From positions 1-64,000 of the forward strand of contig LDXX01000002.1 of NCBI GenBank assembly GCA_001442925.1: a stretch of 64,000 bases of DNA, given 5' to 3'. Within the stretch, counting starts at the first letter, position 1; every line of letters starts with the position of its first letter. The notes under the pieces were generated by a model, which searched no databases, had not been told where the DNA came from, and saw nothing but the letters and a program-made list of their open reading frames with translations. The position numbers and the translations under genes were made by a program. Source of the DNA: Candidatus Kryptonium thompsonii (lineage in GTDB: Bacteria > Bacteroidota > Ignavibacteria > Kryptoniales > Kryptoniaceae). Shown piece by piece: positions 24,916 to 34,585 of the stretch.

Positions 24916-25785
24916 ATGAGGCAACCTCTGAGATCATTTTTAATAACACTTTTTCTGGCTGTTGCTTTGGATTTTATTTTGGTAACGACCTCCTTCCCTC
25001 AGCAAGATACTACTTCCAAAAAGCCCGTTAAGCTAATTCTTAAAGACGGATCTGAGCTAATTGGAACGATCGTTAGCGAAGATTCTCTATCAATTAGTTT
25101 TAAAACTCTTGGCAACATTTCGATAATAATTCCCCGAGAGCAAGTGAAAGATTTAAAACATCTTTCAAATCATATTGTTATTGATGATCCCAATCACACA
25201 CGCTTGCTGCTTGCTCCTACTGCTAGGCCACTTGCTTCAGGACAAGGTTACTTTTCAGCTTACGAAATTTTCTTCCCTCTTGTTGCTGTTGGTGTCACTG
25301 ATTTTATTATGTTTGCAGGTGGTATGTCGCTTTTTCCAGGGGCTGAGAGTCAACTCTTCTATTTCGCTACGAAAGTAACTCCAATTCAAATAGGTAAGCT
25401 TGATGTTGCGGGAGGAGTTTTATACATTAATACTACTTCAAGAAGTTCCGATGGGGTGGGAATCTTATATGGTGTAACATCATACGGTAATCCGAACACA
25501 TCACTTACATTTGGACTTGGCTGGGGATTCCATCGTGGTAGGATCGCTGATAAACTGATCATACTTCTGGGTGGGGAACTCCGCACATCAAATAATGCTA
25601 AATTAATTACAGAAAACTGGTTCCCGCCAAATTCTGATATAGCATTTCTCTCGTTTGGTGTGCGCTTCTTTGGAGAAGATTTGGCTGCAGATTTGGGTTT
25701 CATTTATCCAGCTGGTTCTAAAATTACTGGATTTCCTTTCATCCCTTGGCTTGGGTTTGTCTACAATTTTGGCACAGCAAAATGA
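24916..25785 (+). CDS. Exported protein with Sm-like N-terminal domain and beta-barrel
   Basis: 289 aa. Signal peptide about 1-30 (SFPQQ). Residues about 38-82 (VKLILKDGSELIGTIVSED, then IIIPREQVKDL) form a small SH3/Sm-like unit common in exported FCB proteins. The remainder has alternating hydrophobic strands with glycine-aromatic turns (TFGLGWGFHRG, LSFGVRFFGED, GFVYNFGTAK), as in a small outer-membrane barrel. Start ATG follows AGAAAGAGG. Function unknown. Confidence 0.6.
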   Translation: MRQPLRSFLITLFLAVALDFILVTTSFPQQDTTSKKPVKLILKDGSELIGTIVSEDSLSISFKTLGNISIIIPREQVKDLKHLSNHIVIDDPNHTRLLLAPTARPLASGQGYFSAYEIFFPLVAVGVTDFIMFAGGMSLFPGAESQLFYFATKVTPIQIGKLDVAGGVLYINTTSRSSDGVGILYGVTSYGNPNTSLTFGLGWGFHRGRIADKLIILLGGELRTSNNAKLITENWFPPNSDIAFLSFGVRFFGEDLAADLGFIYPAGSKITGFPFIPWLGFVYNFGTAK

Positions 25786-25854
25786 GTTTTAGGTCAATGG
25801 CGATGTTCTTGGAAAAAGTTAAAACTAATTTTTACTAACTAAAGGAATTTCGCA

Positions 25855-27153
25855 ATGTGTGATATTTTAATTGCAACGCCCAGAGCAACAAAGGAAAACA
25901 TTATGATATTTGCGAAAAACAGTGATAGAGATCCCAATGAAGCTCAGATTATAGAGTTTATACCAAGACAAAAACATGTGGAGAATAAAGTTAAATTAAC
26001 TTACGTTGAATTTCCGCAGGTCGAGGAAACTTATGCTGTAATTTTGTCCCGACCTTGGTGGATGTATGGGGCGGAGATGGGAGTTAATGAATTTGGTTTA
26101 ACAATTGGAAATACCGCTGTCTTCACTAAAGAGAAAAGAGAAAAGGTTGGAATTTTGGGAATGGACATTATAAGGTTAGCCTTAGAAAGAGCTAAAAGCT
26201 CAAAGGAAGCTTTAGAGTTTATAATTTCAATAATAGAAAATTATGGACAGGGAGGGAATGGGAGTTACGAACATAGACTTTATTATCACAACTCATTCAT
26301 AATTGTTGATCCAAAAGATGCGTGGGTGTTAGAAACCGCTGGAAAGAATTGGGTTGTGAAAAAGATAGAAGATGTTTATACCATTTCAAATGCTTTGACC
26401 ATCCGAGATGATTGGGACCTAGCTTCTCAGAGTGTTGAGAAACTTAGGCAAAAGAACAAAAATTTTAGTTTTAGCAAATATTTCTCAGATAGGTTCTACA
26501 CATATTTTTCTCATGGCAAAGATAGGAGAACTTTTACATATAAAAAGTTGGACGAAAAGAAAGGAGAGATAACATTAGAGTATGTAATGGAGGTATTATC
26601 TTCGCATCAGATTGAAGATTTTAGCCCCGAAAAGGGTTCGATGAGAGATATATGCATGCACTACGGTGGTTTAACAAGACCTTCCCAAACTGCATCTTCG
26701 CAAATATCTTTGCTTGGTGAAAATTTTCAAGTTCACTACTTTACAGGCACTTCTCTTCCATGTTTAAGTGTATTTAAGCCGATATATTTTGAAGGAGGTG
26801 TTCCTGAACTTGGAGAAAGACCAACGAATAAATATAGCTCTAAGAACTATTGGTGGCGTTTTGAGGTTTTGCATAGAAAAATTCAGACGAATTACAGGAC
26901 TTATATTGCTGACTTTTTAAAGGATAAAAATGAACTGCAATTGAAGATAATTGAGAAAGAAGTTGATTTTAGAAAGAAATACTTGGAAGGCAAAGTTGAT
27001 AAATGCGAGTTGTCGGGGTTAACTAAATGGGCTTTTGATGAGGAGGAAAAACTTTTGGAAAAATGGAACGATATCGTAAAGGTTGGAAAATTACCTTTGT
27101 TTTATTCTATGAATTGGGGTAGAGTAAATAAAAAGGCTGGGTTGATTTTCTGA
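25855..27153 (+). CDS. Secernin/C69-like Ntn hydrolase
   Basis: 432 aa without signal peptide. It begins MCDILIATPRATK, then FAKNSDRDPNEAQ: the pattern of the C69/secernin family, in which the cysteine after the initiator methionine becomes the N-terminal nucleophile. Further family features are GAEMGVNEFGLTIGNTAV and VDPKDAWVLETAGKNW. The length fits secernins (about 410-430). Likely a cytoplasmic dipeptidase or amidohydrolase; substrate unknown. ATG follows AAAGGAATTTCGCA. Stands alone. Confidence 0.8.
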   Translation: MCDILIATPRATKENIMIFAKNSDRDPNEAQIIEFIPRQKHVENKVKLTYVEFPQVEETYAVILSRPWWMYGAEMGVNEFGLTIGNTAVFTKEKREKVGILGMDIIRLALERAKSSKEALEFIISIIENYGQGGNGSYEHRLYYHNSFIIVDPKDAWVLETAGKNWVVKKIEDVYTISNALTIRDDWDLASQSVEKLRQKNKNFSFSKYFSDRFYTYFSHGKDRRTFTYKKLDEKKGEITLEYVMEVLSSHQIEDFSPEKGSMRDICMHYGGLTRPSQTASSQISLLGENFQVHYFTGTSLPCLSVFKPIYFEGGVPELGERPTNKYSSKNYWWRFEVLHRKIQTNYRTYIADFLKDKNELQLKIIEKEVDFRKKYLEGKVDKCELSGLTKWAFDEEEKLLEKWNDIVKVGKLPLFYSMNWGRVNKKAGLIF

Positions 27154-27265
27154 AACTTTTGTTTGTGTCAACTTCTTTAAAATAAAGCGTGGGATAAAAA
27201 TTCGTTAAGTGGTGAATTGCTTGCTTTCTGATGTCAGGGGGTTCAGAGGTGAGCACAAAATTTAT

Positions 27266-27294
27266 TTGGAAGATTTATCTTTGTAGCATAACTT
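27266..27294 (+). promoter_or_regulatory. Possible sigma70-like promoter
   Basis: TTGGAA at 27266-27271, 17-base spacer, TAACTT at 27289-27294, about 50 bases before the DJ-1/PfpI gene. Weak boxes, right spacing. Confidence 0.35.
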
Positions 27295-27341
27295 TAATTG
27301 CTTCTTAAAAATGTAGCTAAAACAAATCTTGAGGGTAAGCG

Positions 27342-27860
27342 ATGAGATTAGAGGGTAAAAGTGCGGTTATCTTTGTTGAAGACCTTGTTGAGGAAATAGA
27401 ACTTCTTTATCCAAAGTATAGGTTAATTGAAGAAGGAGTTAAGGTTAAAGTTGCGGGCCCAGAAGTTAGAGTTTTCAAAGGGAAGAATGGTTATCCGATC
27501 AAGGCAGATGTTAGTTTTGACGAGATAAATGTTAATGATTATGATGTACTTGTGATTCCTGGAGGATATGCGCCGGATAGAATCAGGCGAAATAAGACAG
27601 CGCTCGAATTGACGAGAAAATTTTATGAATCTGGTAAAGTTGTTGCTTTTATTTGTCACGCTGGTTGGGTTCCAATTTCTGCTGGAATTTTGCGAGGTAA
27701 AAAGGTTACGGGATTTTTCTCAATAAAAGATGACCTTGTAAATGCTGGGGCAGAATATATTGATAGTGAAGTTGTGATTGATGGAAATTTGATAAGTTCA
27801 AGAACCCCTGATGATTTGCCCGCATTTTGTAGAGCTATAATCTCTGCTCTTTCTGATTGA
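27342..27860 (+). CDS. DJ-1/PfpI family protein
   Basis: 172 aa, complete single-domain member. Conserved elements: acidic residue before the nucleophile region (EEIELLYP, E18), VIPGGYAPDRIR, and the nucleophile elbow AFICHAGW with C105-H106. The family includes PfpI-type peptidases/glyoxalase-like deglycases; the sequence does not decide which. Cytoplasmic. ATG follows GAGGGTAAGCG. The next gene (AmrS) starts 50 bases downstream, so co-transcription is possible. Confidence 0.85.
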   Translation: MRLEGKSAVIFVEDLVEEIELLYPKYRLIEEGVKVKVAGPEVRVFKGKNGYPIKADVSFDEINVNDYDVLVIPGGYAPDRIRRNKTALELTRKFYESGKVVAFICHAGWVPISAGILRGKKVTGFFSIKDDLVNAGAEYIDSEVVIDGNLISSRTPDDLPAFCRAIISALSD

Positions 27861-27910
27861 AACTTAAATTATATTGAGTGTGTTGCAATTAGTGAAAGTA
27901 TAAAAGAAAA

Positions 27911-28981
27911 ATGAGGCCTTTTATGTTGGGCGAGGTTCAGACATTAAAAGATGTTTTAACGCGTAATTCAAAGGAGGGGGAACTTTATAGAAAGATTGAT
28001 GATAAGCGAATTGAATGCTTTGCATGTGGGCATAGGTGTAAAATTTCAGATGGAAGGGACGGGATTTGCAGGGTGAGATTTAATGTCGGTGGGAAACTCT
28101 ATGTTCCGTGGGGATATGTTACATCACTTGCACTTGACCCGATAGAGAAAAAACCTTTCTTTCATGTTTATCCGGGAAGTTATACTTTGAGTTTTGGCAT
28201 GCTTGGTTGTGATTTTCACTGCGATTATTGTCAAAACTGGGTGACTTCTCAAGCTTTGCGTGATCCTGTTGCAGGAGCTATGCCTGATTTTATCAGCCCT
28301 GAGGAAATAGTAGAGATTGCCCTTAAATATAAAAGCAGGATCATAACAAGTACATACAATGAGCCATTAATCACATCTGAGTGGAGCGTTGGGATTTTGA
28401 AGCTCGCAAGTCAGTATGGAATACGCGGGGCATATGTCTCAAATGGAAACGCAACTCCTGAAGTTCTTGATTATTTAAGACCCTATGTTGATTTTTACAA
28501 AGTTGATTTGAAAACTTTCAATGATTTGAATTATAGAAAGCTTGGTGGAAGGTTAAATGTTGTGCTTGATACGATCAAGATGCTTGTTGAAAAAGGTTTT
28601 TGGGTTGAAATTGTGACGCTTGTTGTTCCTGGGTTTAATGATTCTGAAGCTGAGTTGAGAGATATTGCGAGGTTTATAGCGAGCGTTTCACCGAATATCC
28701 CATGGCATGTAACTGCTTTTCATAAGGATTATAAAATGACAGATCCAGATAATACAAGACCGGAGCAGTTGATAAGGGCTGCTGAGATAGGCTATGAAGA
28801 AGGATTAAGATTTGTCTATGCTGGAAATATACCTGGCTATGTTGATAAATATGAGAACACTTATTGTTTCAATTGCGGAGCCTTGCTTGTTGAAAGATTT
28901 GGTTTTAGAGTGTTAAAAAATAAAATCAAGGAAGGAAAGTGTTATAAATGCGGAACTATTATTCCGGGTTATTGGGATTAG
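27911..28981 (+). CDS. amrS: AmmeMemoRadiSam-type radical SAM protein (AmrS)
   Basis: 356 aa. Radical SAM cluster motif C100-x3-C104-x2-C107 (GCDFHCDYCQNW) preceded by YTLSFGMLG. A cysteine set near the N-terminus (CFACGHRCKISDG...C) and another at the C-terminus (CFNCG, CYKCGTIIPGYW) are as expected of the AmrS group; TSTYNEPLITSEW and YKVDLKTF are family signatures. The modification it catalyses is not settled from the sequence; partners AmrA/AmrB (AMMECR1 and Memo-like) are not in this window. Its last 34 bases overlap the start of the TonB receptor, suggesting translational coupling. Confidence 0.85.
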   Translation: MRPFMLGEVQTLKDVLTRNSKEGELYRKIDDKRIECFACGHRCKISDGRDGICRVRFNVGGKLYVPWGYVTSLALDPIEKKPFFHVYPGSYTLSFGMLGCDFHCDYCQNWVTSQALRDPVAGAMPDFISPEEIVEIALKYKSRIITSTYNEPLITSEWSVGILKLASQYGIRGAYVSNGNATPEVLDYLRPYVDFYKVDLKTFNDLNYRKLGGRLNVVLDTIKMLVEKGFWVEIVTLVVPGFNDSEAELRDIARFIASVSPNIPWHVTAFHKDYKMTDPDNTRPEQLIRAAEIGYEEGLRFVYAGNIPGYVDKYENTYCFNCGALLVERFGFRVLKNKIKEGKCYKCGTIIPGYWD

Positions 28982-31431
28982 TTTTAATTTTTCTTGTTTG
29001 TTCCAGTTTGTTTGCGCAAGAAGCAAGGATAAAGGGGAAAGTTGTGGATTTCGAAACGGCTGAGCCAATTCCTAATGCAAATGTAGTTATCATCGGAACT
29101 AGATTTGGTGCTTCAACCAATTTAAGGGGAGAATTTGAAATAAGTCTTAAGCCGGGGATTTACGATGTTGAGGTGAGGGTTATTGGTTATCAAAGTGAGA
29201 GAAAGAAAGTTGATGTTGTAAGGGGTGGCGAAACATTTATTGAGTTTCGACTGAGGCAAGGATATATAGAACTTGAAGGAGTTGAAGTGCTTGCGGATTA
29301 CAAAACCCGTCGTGCTGTCGATGTTAGACCAAGTGTAATTGAGGTTGAGCCTAAAGATGTTAAGGTAAGTGCTGGCTTTGGGGAGGATGTTTTTAGGATG
29401 TTAAGAACTTTGCCAGGGGTTTTTGCACCGTCTGATTTCGCAACACATTTCGTTGTCCGCGGCGGTTCACCAGATGAAAACTTGATAATTATAGATGGGG
29501 TTGAAATATACAATCCATATCGTCTTTACGGTTTTGTTAGCATGTTCAATCCCGATCTTGTAAGCGATTTCAATTTTATGGCAGGTGGATTTCCCGCTAA
29601 ATATGGGGATAGATTATCGGCTGTCCTTGATGTATCAAGTCGCGATGGAAGTAGGGATAAAATTTTCTCAAGCATGATTAATATCAATCTGACGAATGCA
29701 AATTTGATTTTTGAGGGGAGGCTTCCCTTAAATGGCTCATGGATATTCTCGACACGAAGAACTTATTACGATCTTGTGCTTGGTCCAATCGCTAAAAAAA
29801 CTGGGCTTGTCAGCGGAGATGTCACATTTCCAAATTTTTATGATTTTCATACTAAGTTAAGTTTTCATCCGTTCGACAAAAATAAAGTAGATCTTTTTTG
29901 GATTTATAGCAGAGATGCGATGGATGTTATAACAGGTGAAAATCTTGATAGGCCAGATAGCATCGCTGTGAATGATCTATCCTACAATAAAACTTTTGCT
30001 TTTTCATGGACTTACTCGCCGAGTAAAAATTTAGTTGCAAAGTTCATAACATCTTTATATAGAAATTCGGGCGAAAGTAAATTTGGCGGAGAAGTTTTGG
30101 ATCCTTCGTATGATTTTGATAAGAGGGTTGTTTCAGATGATGCGGTATTTTTTAAGATTGAGACATGGTCGAATTATATGATTCAAAAGTTTTCGACATC
30201 GTTCGATTTAAGTTATGAGCTGGGGAAGAATTTATTTGAGTTTGGAGTTGGGTTGAATCGCGTTGCTTCAGAGTTGAAGTATATTTTGAAAATGGATGAG
30301 AATTTAAAAATGTTCCTCATATCGCTTGGATTTTTCTCGGCACCGGAATTTTTCAAGTATTCCGAGTCTTACGATCGCTTTTATTTCTATGCTCAAGATA
30401 GAATAAGGTTAAGCAGAAAACTTTCCATACAGCCGGGATTGAGGATTGAGCATTATGGGATCATCAAGAAAAATTATCTTTCACCCCGATTAAATTTGCT
30501 CTATAACATTGATGCGTTAATGAGTTTGAGATTTGCTTATGGGTGGTATTATCAGTCTCCCGGGTACGAGAAAATTTATGATCAAAATACATTTTTTGAT
30601 TTCACTAAAGCAGAAAATTTAAATGCCGAAAGAGCCAAGCATTATATTTTGGGAGTTGAGCGTTGGCTTGCCCCTGAGGTTCTTATGAGGGTTGAGGGTT
30701 ACTATAAAGATTTTGATAACTTAATTGTAAGAAAGCGTGTGAATGGAACGAGGTGGGTAGCCGATAGAATTCCAAACTATCCACCTACGGATATCAGAGG
30801 GTGGAGCGAGCCATATCAAGTATTTGTGAATGATTCAGTTACATCTATACCTGTCAATAAAGGTGATGGGAAAGCCTATGGGTTTGAAGTCTTTATCGAA
30901 AAGAGGGAGACACGACATAGTAAAATTTATGGATGGCTTTCTTATTCTTTCTCTGTTGCAAAGAGAAAAATTTATGATGTTGAATTACCATTTATGTTTG
31001 ATCAAAGGCATACATTTAACATCGTTTTAAATTGGAAGATAAGCAAAAAGTTTAATTTAGGTTTGACATGGATGTACGGTTCAAATTATCCTTATACAGA
31101 GCCGATTGGGTTGAAGCCGAGAATTCTTGTGACAGATACTGTTGTTAAAATAATGACTGTAAGGGATAGGGTTTTGCTTGATCTTGATTTTGGAGGGTTG
31201 AGCAATTTCTTTAACGCTCGAAAACCACCGTATCATCGTCTTGATGTAAGGGTTACATATAACGCTAAGTTCTGGAACGCTGATTGGAGTTTTTATTTAG
31301 ATGTTGTGAATGTCTATAACAGAAGAAATGTCGTTGCTTATGATTTTAGCATTTCGAAAGGTGAGATAAAACGAAAACCTATATCGATGCTTCCAATTTT
31401 GCCGACTTTTGGAATAAGTGTTAAATTTTAG
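28948..31431 (+). CDS. TonB-dependent outer-membrane receptor
   Basis: 827 aa. Signal peptide about 1-23 (SSLFAQ), carboxypeptidase-regulatory-like domain about 25-110 (IKGKVVDFETAEPIPNANVV), plug about 125-225 (RTLPGVFAPSDFATHFVVRG, IIDGVEIYNPYRLYG), then a 22-strand-type barrel ending in ISVKF. The CarboxypepD_reg domain plus plug is the SusC/Cna-B-type layout of FCB receptors. There is no SusD partner nearby, so the substrate is open. The start overlaps amrS by 34 bases; the desulfurase follows within 40 bases, so the genes probably form an operon. Confidence 0.85.
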   Translation: MRNYYSGLLGLVLIFLVCSSLFAQEARIKGKVVDFETAEPIPNANVVIIGTRFGASTNLRGEFEISLKPGIYDVEVRVIGYQSERKKVDVVRGGETFIEFRLRQGYIELEGVEVLADYKTRRAVDVRPSVIEVEPKDVKVSAGFGEDVFRMLRTLPGVFAPSDFATHFVVRGGSPDENLIIIDGVEIYNPYRLYGFVSMFNPDLVSDFNFMAGGFPAKYGDRLSAVLDVSSRDGSRDKIFSSMININLTNANLIFEGRLPLNGSWIFSTRRTYYDLVLGPIAKKTGLVSGDVTFPNFYDFHTKLSFHPFDKNKVDLFWIYSRDAMDVITGENLDRPDSIAVNDLSYNKTFAFSWTYSPSKNLVAKFITSLYRNSGESKFGGEVLDPSYDFDKRVVSDDAVFFKIETWSNYMIQKFSTSFDLSYELGKNLFEFGVGLNRVASELKYILKMDENLKMFLISLGFFSAPEFFKYSESYDRFYFYAQDRIRLSRKLSIQPGLRIEHYGIIKKNYLSPRLNLLYNIDALMSLRFAYGWYYQSPGYEKIYDQNTFFDFTKAENLNAERAKHYILGVERWLAPEVLMRVEGYYKDFDNLIVRKRVNGTRWVADRIPNYPPTDIRGWSEPYQVFVNDSVTSIPVNKGDGKAYGFEVFIEKRETRHSKIYGWLSYSFSVAKRKIYDVELPFMFDQRHTFNIVLNWKISKKFNLGLTWMYGSNYPYTEPIGLKPRILVTDTVVKIMTVRDRVLLDLDFGGLSNFFNARKPPYHRLDVRVTYNAKFWNADWSFYLDVVNVYNRRNVVAYDFSISKGEIKRKPISMLPILPTFGISVKF

Positions 31432-31466
31432 CTGTGCCTGTTTTAAATAAACTAAATTTGAATGAT

Positions 31467-32642
31467 ATGAGGCGAGTTTACCTTGATCATAGTGCAACTA
31501 CGCCAGTTGATCCTGCTGTTGTTAGTGCTATGACTCCATATTTTAATGAAATTTTTGGCAATCCATCTTCAGTTCATCAATTTGGCAGAGAAGCTAAGGT
31601 TGCTATAGAGGAAGCGAGAGGGAAGATAGCAGATTTTATAAATGCAGAGCCATCTGAGATAATTTTCACAAGTGGGGGGACTGAATCGGATAATTTTGCG
31701 ATTTTGGGCGTGGCGCTTGCGGGTTTTAAAAGGGGAAAGAATCATATAATAACTTCTAAGATTGAACATCACGCCGTGCTTGATGTGTGTATTTATTTGC
31801 AAAAAAACGGTTTTGATGTGACATTTTTAGAAGTGGGGAGCGATGGTATAGTTGATCCTGATGATGTGAGAAAATCGATAACTTCAAGAACTTGCCTTGT
31901 AACTGTAATGCATGTGAATAATGAAATTGGAACAATACAACCTATCCAAGAAATAGGCAAAATAGCACAGGAATATAATATCCCGTTCCATACGGATGCA
32001 GTTCAATCTTTAGGAAAAATTGAGGTTGATGTTAAGAATTTAAATGTTGATTTGCTTTCGGCGTCAGCTCATAAAATTTATGGTCCGAAGGGCGTGGGAT
32101 TTCTTTATGTTAGAAAGGGGATATACATTGAAAAGTTTCATCACGGCGGTTCGCAGGAAGCTGGAAGAAGAGCGGGGACGGAAGCTGTCCCGTTGATAGT
32201 TGGTTTTGGAAAGGCGGTTGAGATTTGTGCCGAGAGGATGAAGTACGATTATGAACATGTAAGTATGTTGAAGGAGCGTATGGTAAAGGGAATATATGAA
32301 TCTGGATTTGATGAATTTTTAATTTTGAACAGTCCGCTTGATAAAACGATACCACATATCTTGAATTTTTCAGTAAATTCAAGTAAAATTGAAGTAGATG
32401 CAGATGCTTTAATTTATGGTTTTGATTTGAGAGGAGTTGCCGTTTCAAATGGTTCAGCGTGCACATCTGGGAGTTTGAAACCGTCTCATGTTATACTTGC
32501 TCTTGGAAGGGATGAAAAGACCGCTCTTGCTACGGTTAGATTTTCTTTTGGACGAGGAAACACTGTTGATGATGTCGATTATGCGGTTGAGGTATTTGCG
32601 GAGATAGTTCGAAGTTTTGTGGAGAAGGTTGCTTTAAAATAA
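31467..32642 (+). CDS. Cysteine desulfurase (NifS/IscS type)
   Basis: 391 aa. PLP-dependent enzyme that takes sulfur from L-cysteine for Fe-S and other thio-cofactors. Evidence: VYLDHSATTPVDP start, TSGGTESDN, HHAVL, PLP lysine K203 in SASAHKIYGPKG, and the active cysteine C332 in SNGSACTSGSLKPSHV on the mobile loop. A GTG at 31434 would add 11 residues, but family members begin just before YLD, so ATG 31467 is preferred, although neither has a clear ribosome site. No iscU or nifU follows. It may be coupled to the receptor gene upstream. Confidence 0.9.
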   Translation: MRRVYLDHSATTPVDPAVVSAMTPYFNEIFGNPSSVHQFGREAKVAIEEARGKIADFINAEPSEIIFTSGGTESDNFAILGVALAGFKRGKNHIITSKIEHHAVLDVCIYLQKNGFDVTFLEVGSDGIVDPDDVRKSITSRTCLVTVMHVNNEIGTIQPIQEIGKIAQEYNIPFHTDAVQSLGKIEVDVKNLNVDLLSASAHKIYGPKGVGFLYVRKGIYIEKFHHGGSQEAGRRAGTEAVPLIVGFGKAVEICAERMKYDYEHVSMLKERMVKGIYESGFDEFLILNSPLDKTIPHILNFSVNSSKIEVDADALIYGFDLRGVAVSNGSACTSGSLKPSHVILALGRDEKTALATVRFSFGRGNTVDDVDYAVEVFAEIVRSFVEKVALK

Positions 32643-32656
32643 AAAATTTTGGGCTC

Positions 32657-33295
32657 ATGAGAATTTTTCGAAAGAAGAGTTTAGTCGTTTTCGTAATTTT
32701 AGCGTTGCTAGTTTATGATTTTTATCCAAGTTTAGCTTATGCGCAGAAAGAGAAAGTAAAGGTTGGATTTATTGGATTTAAGTTTGAAGGCGTTGGCGTT
32801 AAAGTGCAGAGGGATATAACGAACAGCGTTTTATATTTGCTTGCTGGAAAGCCGTCGGTTGAGATCGTTTCTCCTGAGGAGGCGGTATCAATAGTTGGAA
32901 GTGAAAAAATTAACTCTGTTTTATCTTTACCTTCGGAGAACGATGTTGTCATCCTTTCGCATATGCTTGGGGTTGATTATTTGTTTTTCGGTAATTTTGT
33001 GAACCAAGGAAAAGATACAAATGATGTTGTGCTTTATGGAACTTTTGAATGTTTTGATAGGCCAAAAAGAAGATTTCACACAGTTGAGATAACATGGAGA
33101 TATGAGGATATCGATAGCGAGGTTAAAAAAATAGACAAGGAATTTATCAGCAAGGTGTTGCCAAAGAGTGGGGGTGTATTTACAAGTTTATTTTTTATAA
33201 TAGTTCTGGGTTTGGTTATAATCGGGACTTATACGCTTGTATGGGGTTTAGGTGGAGAATCTCAGGAAGCTGGGGCGCCACCTGTGGCACAGTAG
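32657..33295 (+). CDS. Exported protein with C-terminal membrane helix
   Basis: 212 aa. Signal peptide about 1-29 (SLAYAQ), a mixed alpha/beta domain about 32-155 (VKVGFIGFKFEGVGVKVQRD, LLAGKPSVEIVSPEEA, LGVDYLFFGNFV) resembling the N-terminal domain of TolB/CsgG-type periplasmic proteins, then a membrane helix about 174-195 and a short tail. Starts 15 bases after the desulfurase. Function unknown; the CsgG/TolB resemblance is an impression, not an assignment. Confidence 0.6.
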   Translation: MRIFRKKSLVVFVILALLVYDFYPSLAYAQKEKVKVGFIGFKFEGVGVKVQRDITNSVLYLLAGKPSVEIVSPEEAVSIVGSEKINSVLSLPSENDVVILSHMLGVDYLFFGNFVNQGKDTNDVVLYGTFECFDRPKRRFHTVEITWRYEDIDSEVKKIDKEFISKVLPKSGGVFTSLFFIIVLGLVIIGTYTLVWGLGGESQEAGAPPVAQ

Positions 33296-33326
33296 GCACA
33301 GTAAAAAACTTAGTATGGTGAGATTT

Positions 33327-33827
33327 ATGTTTTGCAAGCTTTTAACACCACTTTTAATCTGCTTCGCATTTATTTCATGTAGAGAGGGATATTTAGCAGA
33401 TGGCAAGGGTTTTGTTTCATATGAGGTTTCCTTCAACGCAGATAAAAGTTATATAATAAATGAGGCAACATTCATCTTGCAGTTGTATGAATATACACTT
33501 GAGATCGTTGATCCCACGAAAGATTATTATGTTGTGCAGACATATTGGAGGGTTCGTGATGGTCAAATTCCATTTGGTTCAGATACGGTTGAAGCTTTAT
33601 TTAGAGATAGAGTGTTAGTTCATGTTGTTCCGCGGGGAAGAAGTAGTTTTTATTTCAGGACTTATCAGGTTTACAACATTGTGTTTCAGTTTGAGTTTCA
33701 GGTGAAGATGGGAGCTAATAATTGGGTTAAGTTTTCACCTCCGAAAGATTATTTAAAGGAGTATTCCGATATAATCAAGGAGTTGAAGATTAGAATGTTA
33801 AAGTATGGTCCAAGTCCAGGGGGATAA
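33327..33827 (+). CDS. Small lipoprotein of unknown function
   Basis: 166 aa from ATG 33327 with GGTGAG just before it; an ATG at 33315 would add four residues. Lipobox FISC (MFCKLLTPLLICFAFISC, Cys18). The mature part is beta-rich (IINEATFILQLYEYTLEIVD, YFRTYQVYNIVFQFEFQVKM). The preceding gene ends 31 bases upstream, so the two probably act together at the envelope. No family recognised. Confidence 0.6.
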   Translation: MFCKLLTPLLICFAFISCREGYLADGKGFVSYEVSFNADKSYIINEATFILQLYEYTLEIVDPTKDYYVVQTYWRVRDGQIPFGSDTVEALFRDRVLVHVVPRGRSSFYFRTYQVYNIVFQFEFQVKMGANNWVKFSPPKDYLKEYSDIIKELKIRMLKYGPSPGG

Positions 33828-33871
33828 AAGCAATTTTATTTATTGGTAGTTTTGTTAATTCTTAATAAATC

Positions 33872-33900
33872 TTGCATTTTTAAGCGGGAATGATTATATT
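33872..33900 (+). promoter_or_regulatory. Promoter of the tRNA-ribosomal protein cluster
   Basis: TTGCAT at 33872-33877, 17-base spacer, TATATT at 33895-33900, 38 bases before the first tRNA. Confidence 0.65.
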
Positions 33901-33937
33901 TATGATTGCTCTTTAGGTTTAGTTCTTTGTAAAATTA

Positions 33938-34010
33938 GCTGGCGTAGCTCAGTTGGTAGAGCAGCTGACTTGTAATCAGCAGGTCCGGGGTTCAAATCCC
34001 CGCGCCAGCT
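33938..34010 (+). tRNA. tRNA-Thr (anticodon TGT)
   Basis: 73 bases; acceptor GCTGGCG pairs with CGCCAGC, anticodon stem GCTGA/TCAGC with loop CTTGTAA, T-arm GGTTCAAATCC. CCA is not encoded. Confidence 0.95.
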
Positions 34011-34019
34011 CGGTTTGAA

Positions 34020-34108
34020 GTGGGTGGGCGCCGGAGTTGGAGAGCCGGGCTGGGCTGTAAACCCAGTGGCGTGAAGCCTGAGGGGGTTCGAATCCCTCCC
34101 CACCCACA
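34020..34108 (+). tRNA. tRNA-Tyr (anticodon GTA)
   Basis: 89 bases; acceptor GTGGGTG/CACCCAC, anticodon stem CTGGG/CCCAG with loop CTGTAAA, a long variable arm as expected for bacterial tRNA-Tyr, T-arm GGTTCGAATCC. Confidence 0.95.
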
Positions 34109-34115
34109 TCAAAGG

Positions 34116-34188
34116 GCGGGTGTAGCTCAGATGGTAGAGCGCCAGCCTTCCAAGCTGGTGGTCGCGGGTTCGAGTCCCGTCGCCCGCT
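34116..34188 (+). tRNA. tRNA-Gly (anticodon TCC)
   Basis: 73 bases; acceptor GCGGGTG/CGCCCGC with one G-T pair, anticodon stem CCAGC/GCTGG, loop CTTCCAA, T-arm GGTTCGAGTCC. Confidence 0.95.
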
Positions 34189-34192
34189 CAAG

Positions 34193-34265
<73 letters not shown>

Positions 34266-34304
34266 CATGTTTTGTGAATTTAAAATAAATCCATATATTT
34301 GTAG

Positions 34305-34469
34305 ATGGCTAAATCCGAAGGTCGGGAGATTATCACGCTTGAGTGTAGTGTGTGCAAGCGCAGGAATTACACAACTACGAAGAATCGTAGAAAACACCCT
34401 GAAAGGGTGGAGTATAAAAAATATTGTAAATTCTGTAATAAGCATACTATTCACAAAGAAACACGCTAA
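34305..34469 (+). CDS. rpmG: Ribosomal protein L33
   Basis: 54 aa: [20 protein letters not shown], then [20 protein letters not shown], ending HTIHKETR. The four zinc-ribbon cysteines C14, C17, C41 and C44 are all present, so this is the zinc-binding form. It sits between tRNA-Thr and tRNA-Trp, its usual bacterial position. Ribosome site is weak (a TTTGTAG stretch). Confidence 0.93.
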   Translation: MAKSEGREIITLECSVCKRRNYTTTKNRRKHPERVEYKKYCKFCNKHTIHKETR

Positions 34470-34476
34470 GCAGAAC

Positions 34477-34549
34477 ACGTCCGTAGCTCAACTGGTAGAG
34501 CAGCGGTCTCCAAAACCGCAGGTTGGGGGTTCGAGTCCCTCCGGACGTG
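34477..34549 (+). tRNA. tRNA-Trp (anticodon CCA)
   Basis: 73 bases; acceptor ACGTCCG/CGGACGT, anticodon stem GCGGT/ACCGC, loop CTCCAAA, T-arm GGTTCGAGTCC; discriminator G. Lies between rpmG and secE, as usual. Confidence 0.95.
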
Positions 34550-34585
34550 CTAATTTTTATTTTTAAAAATCATTCGTTTATCCTG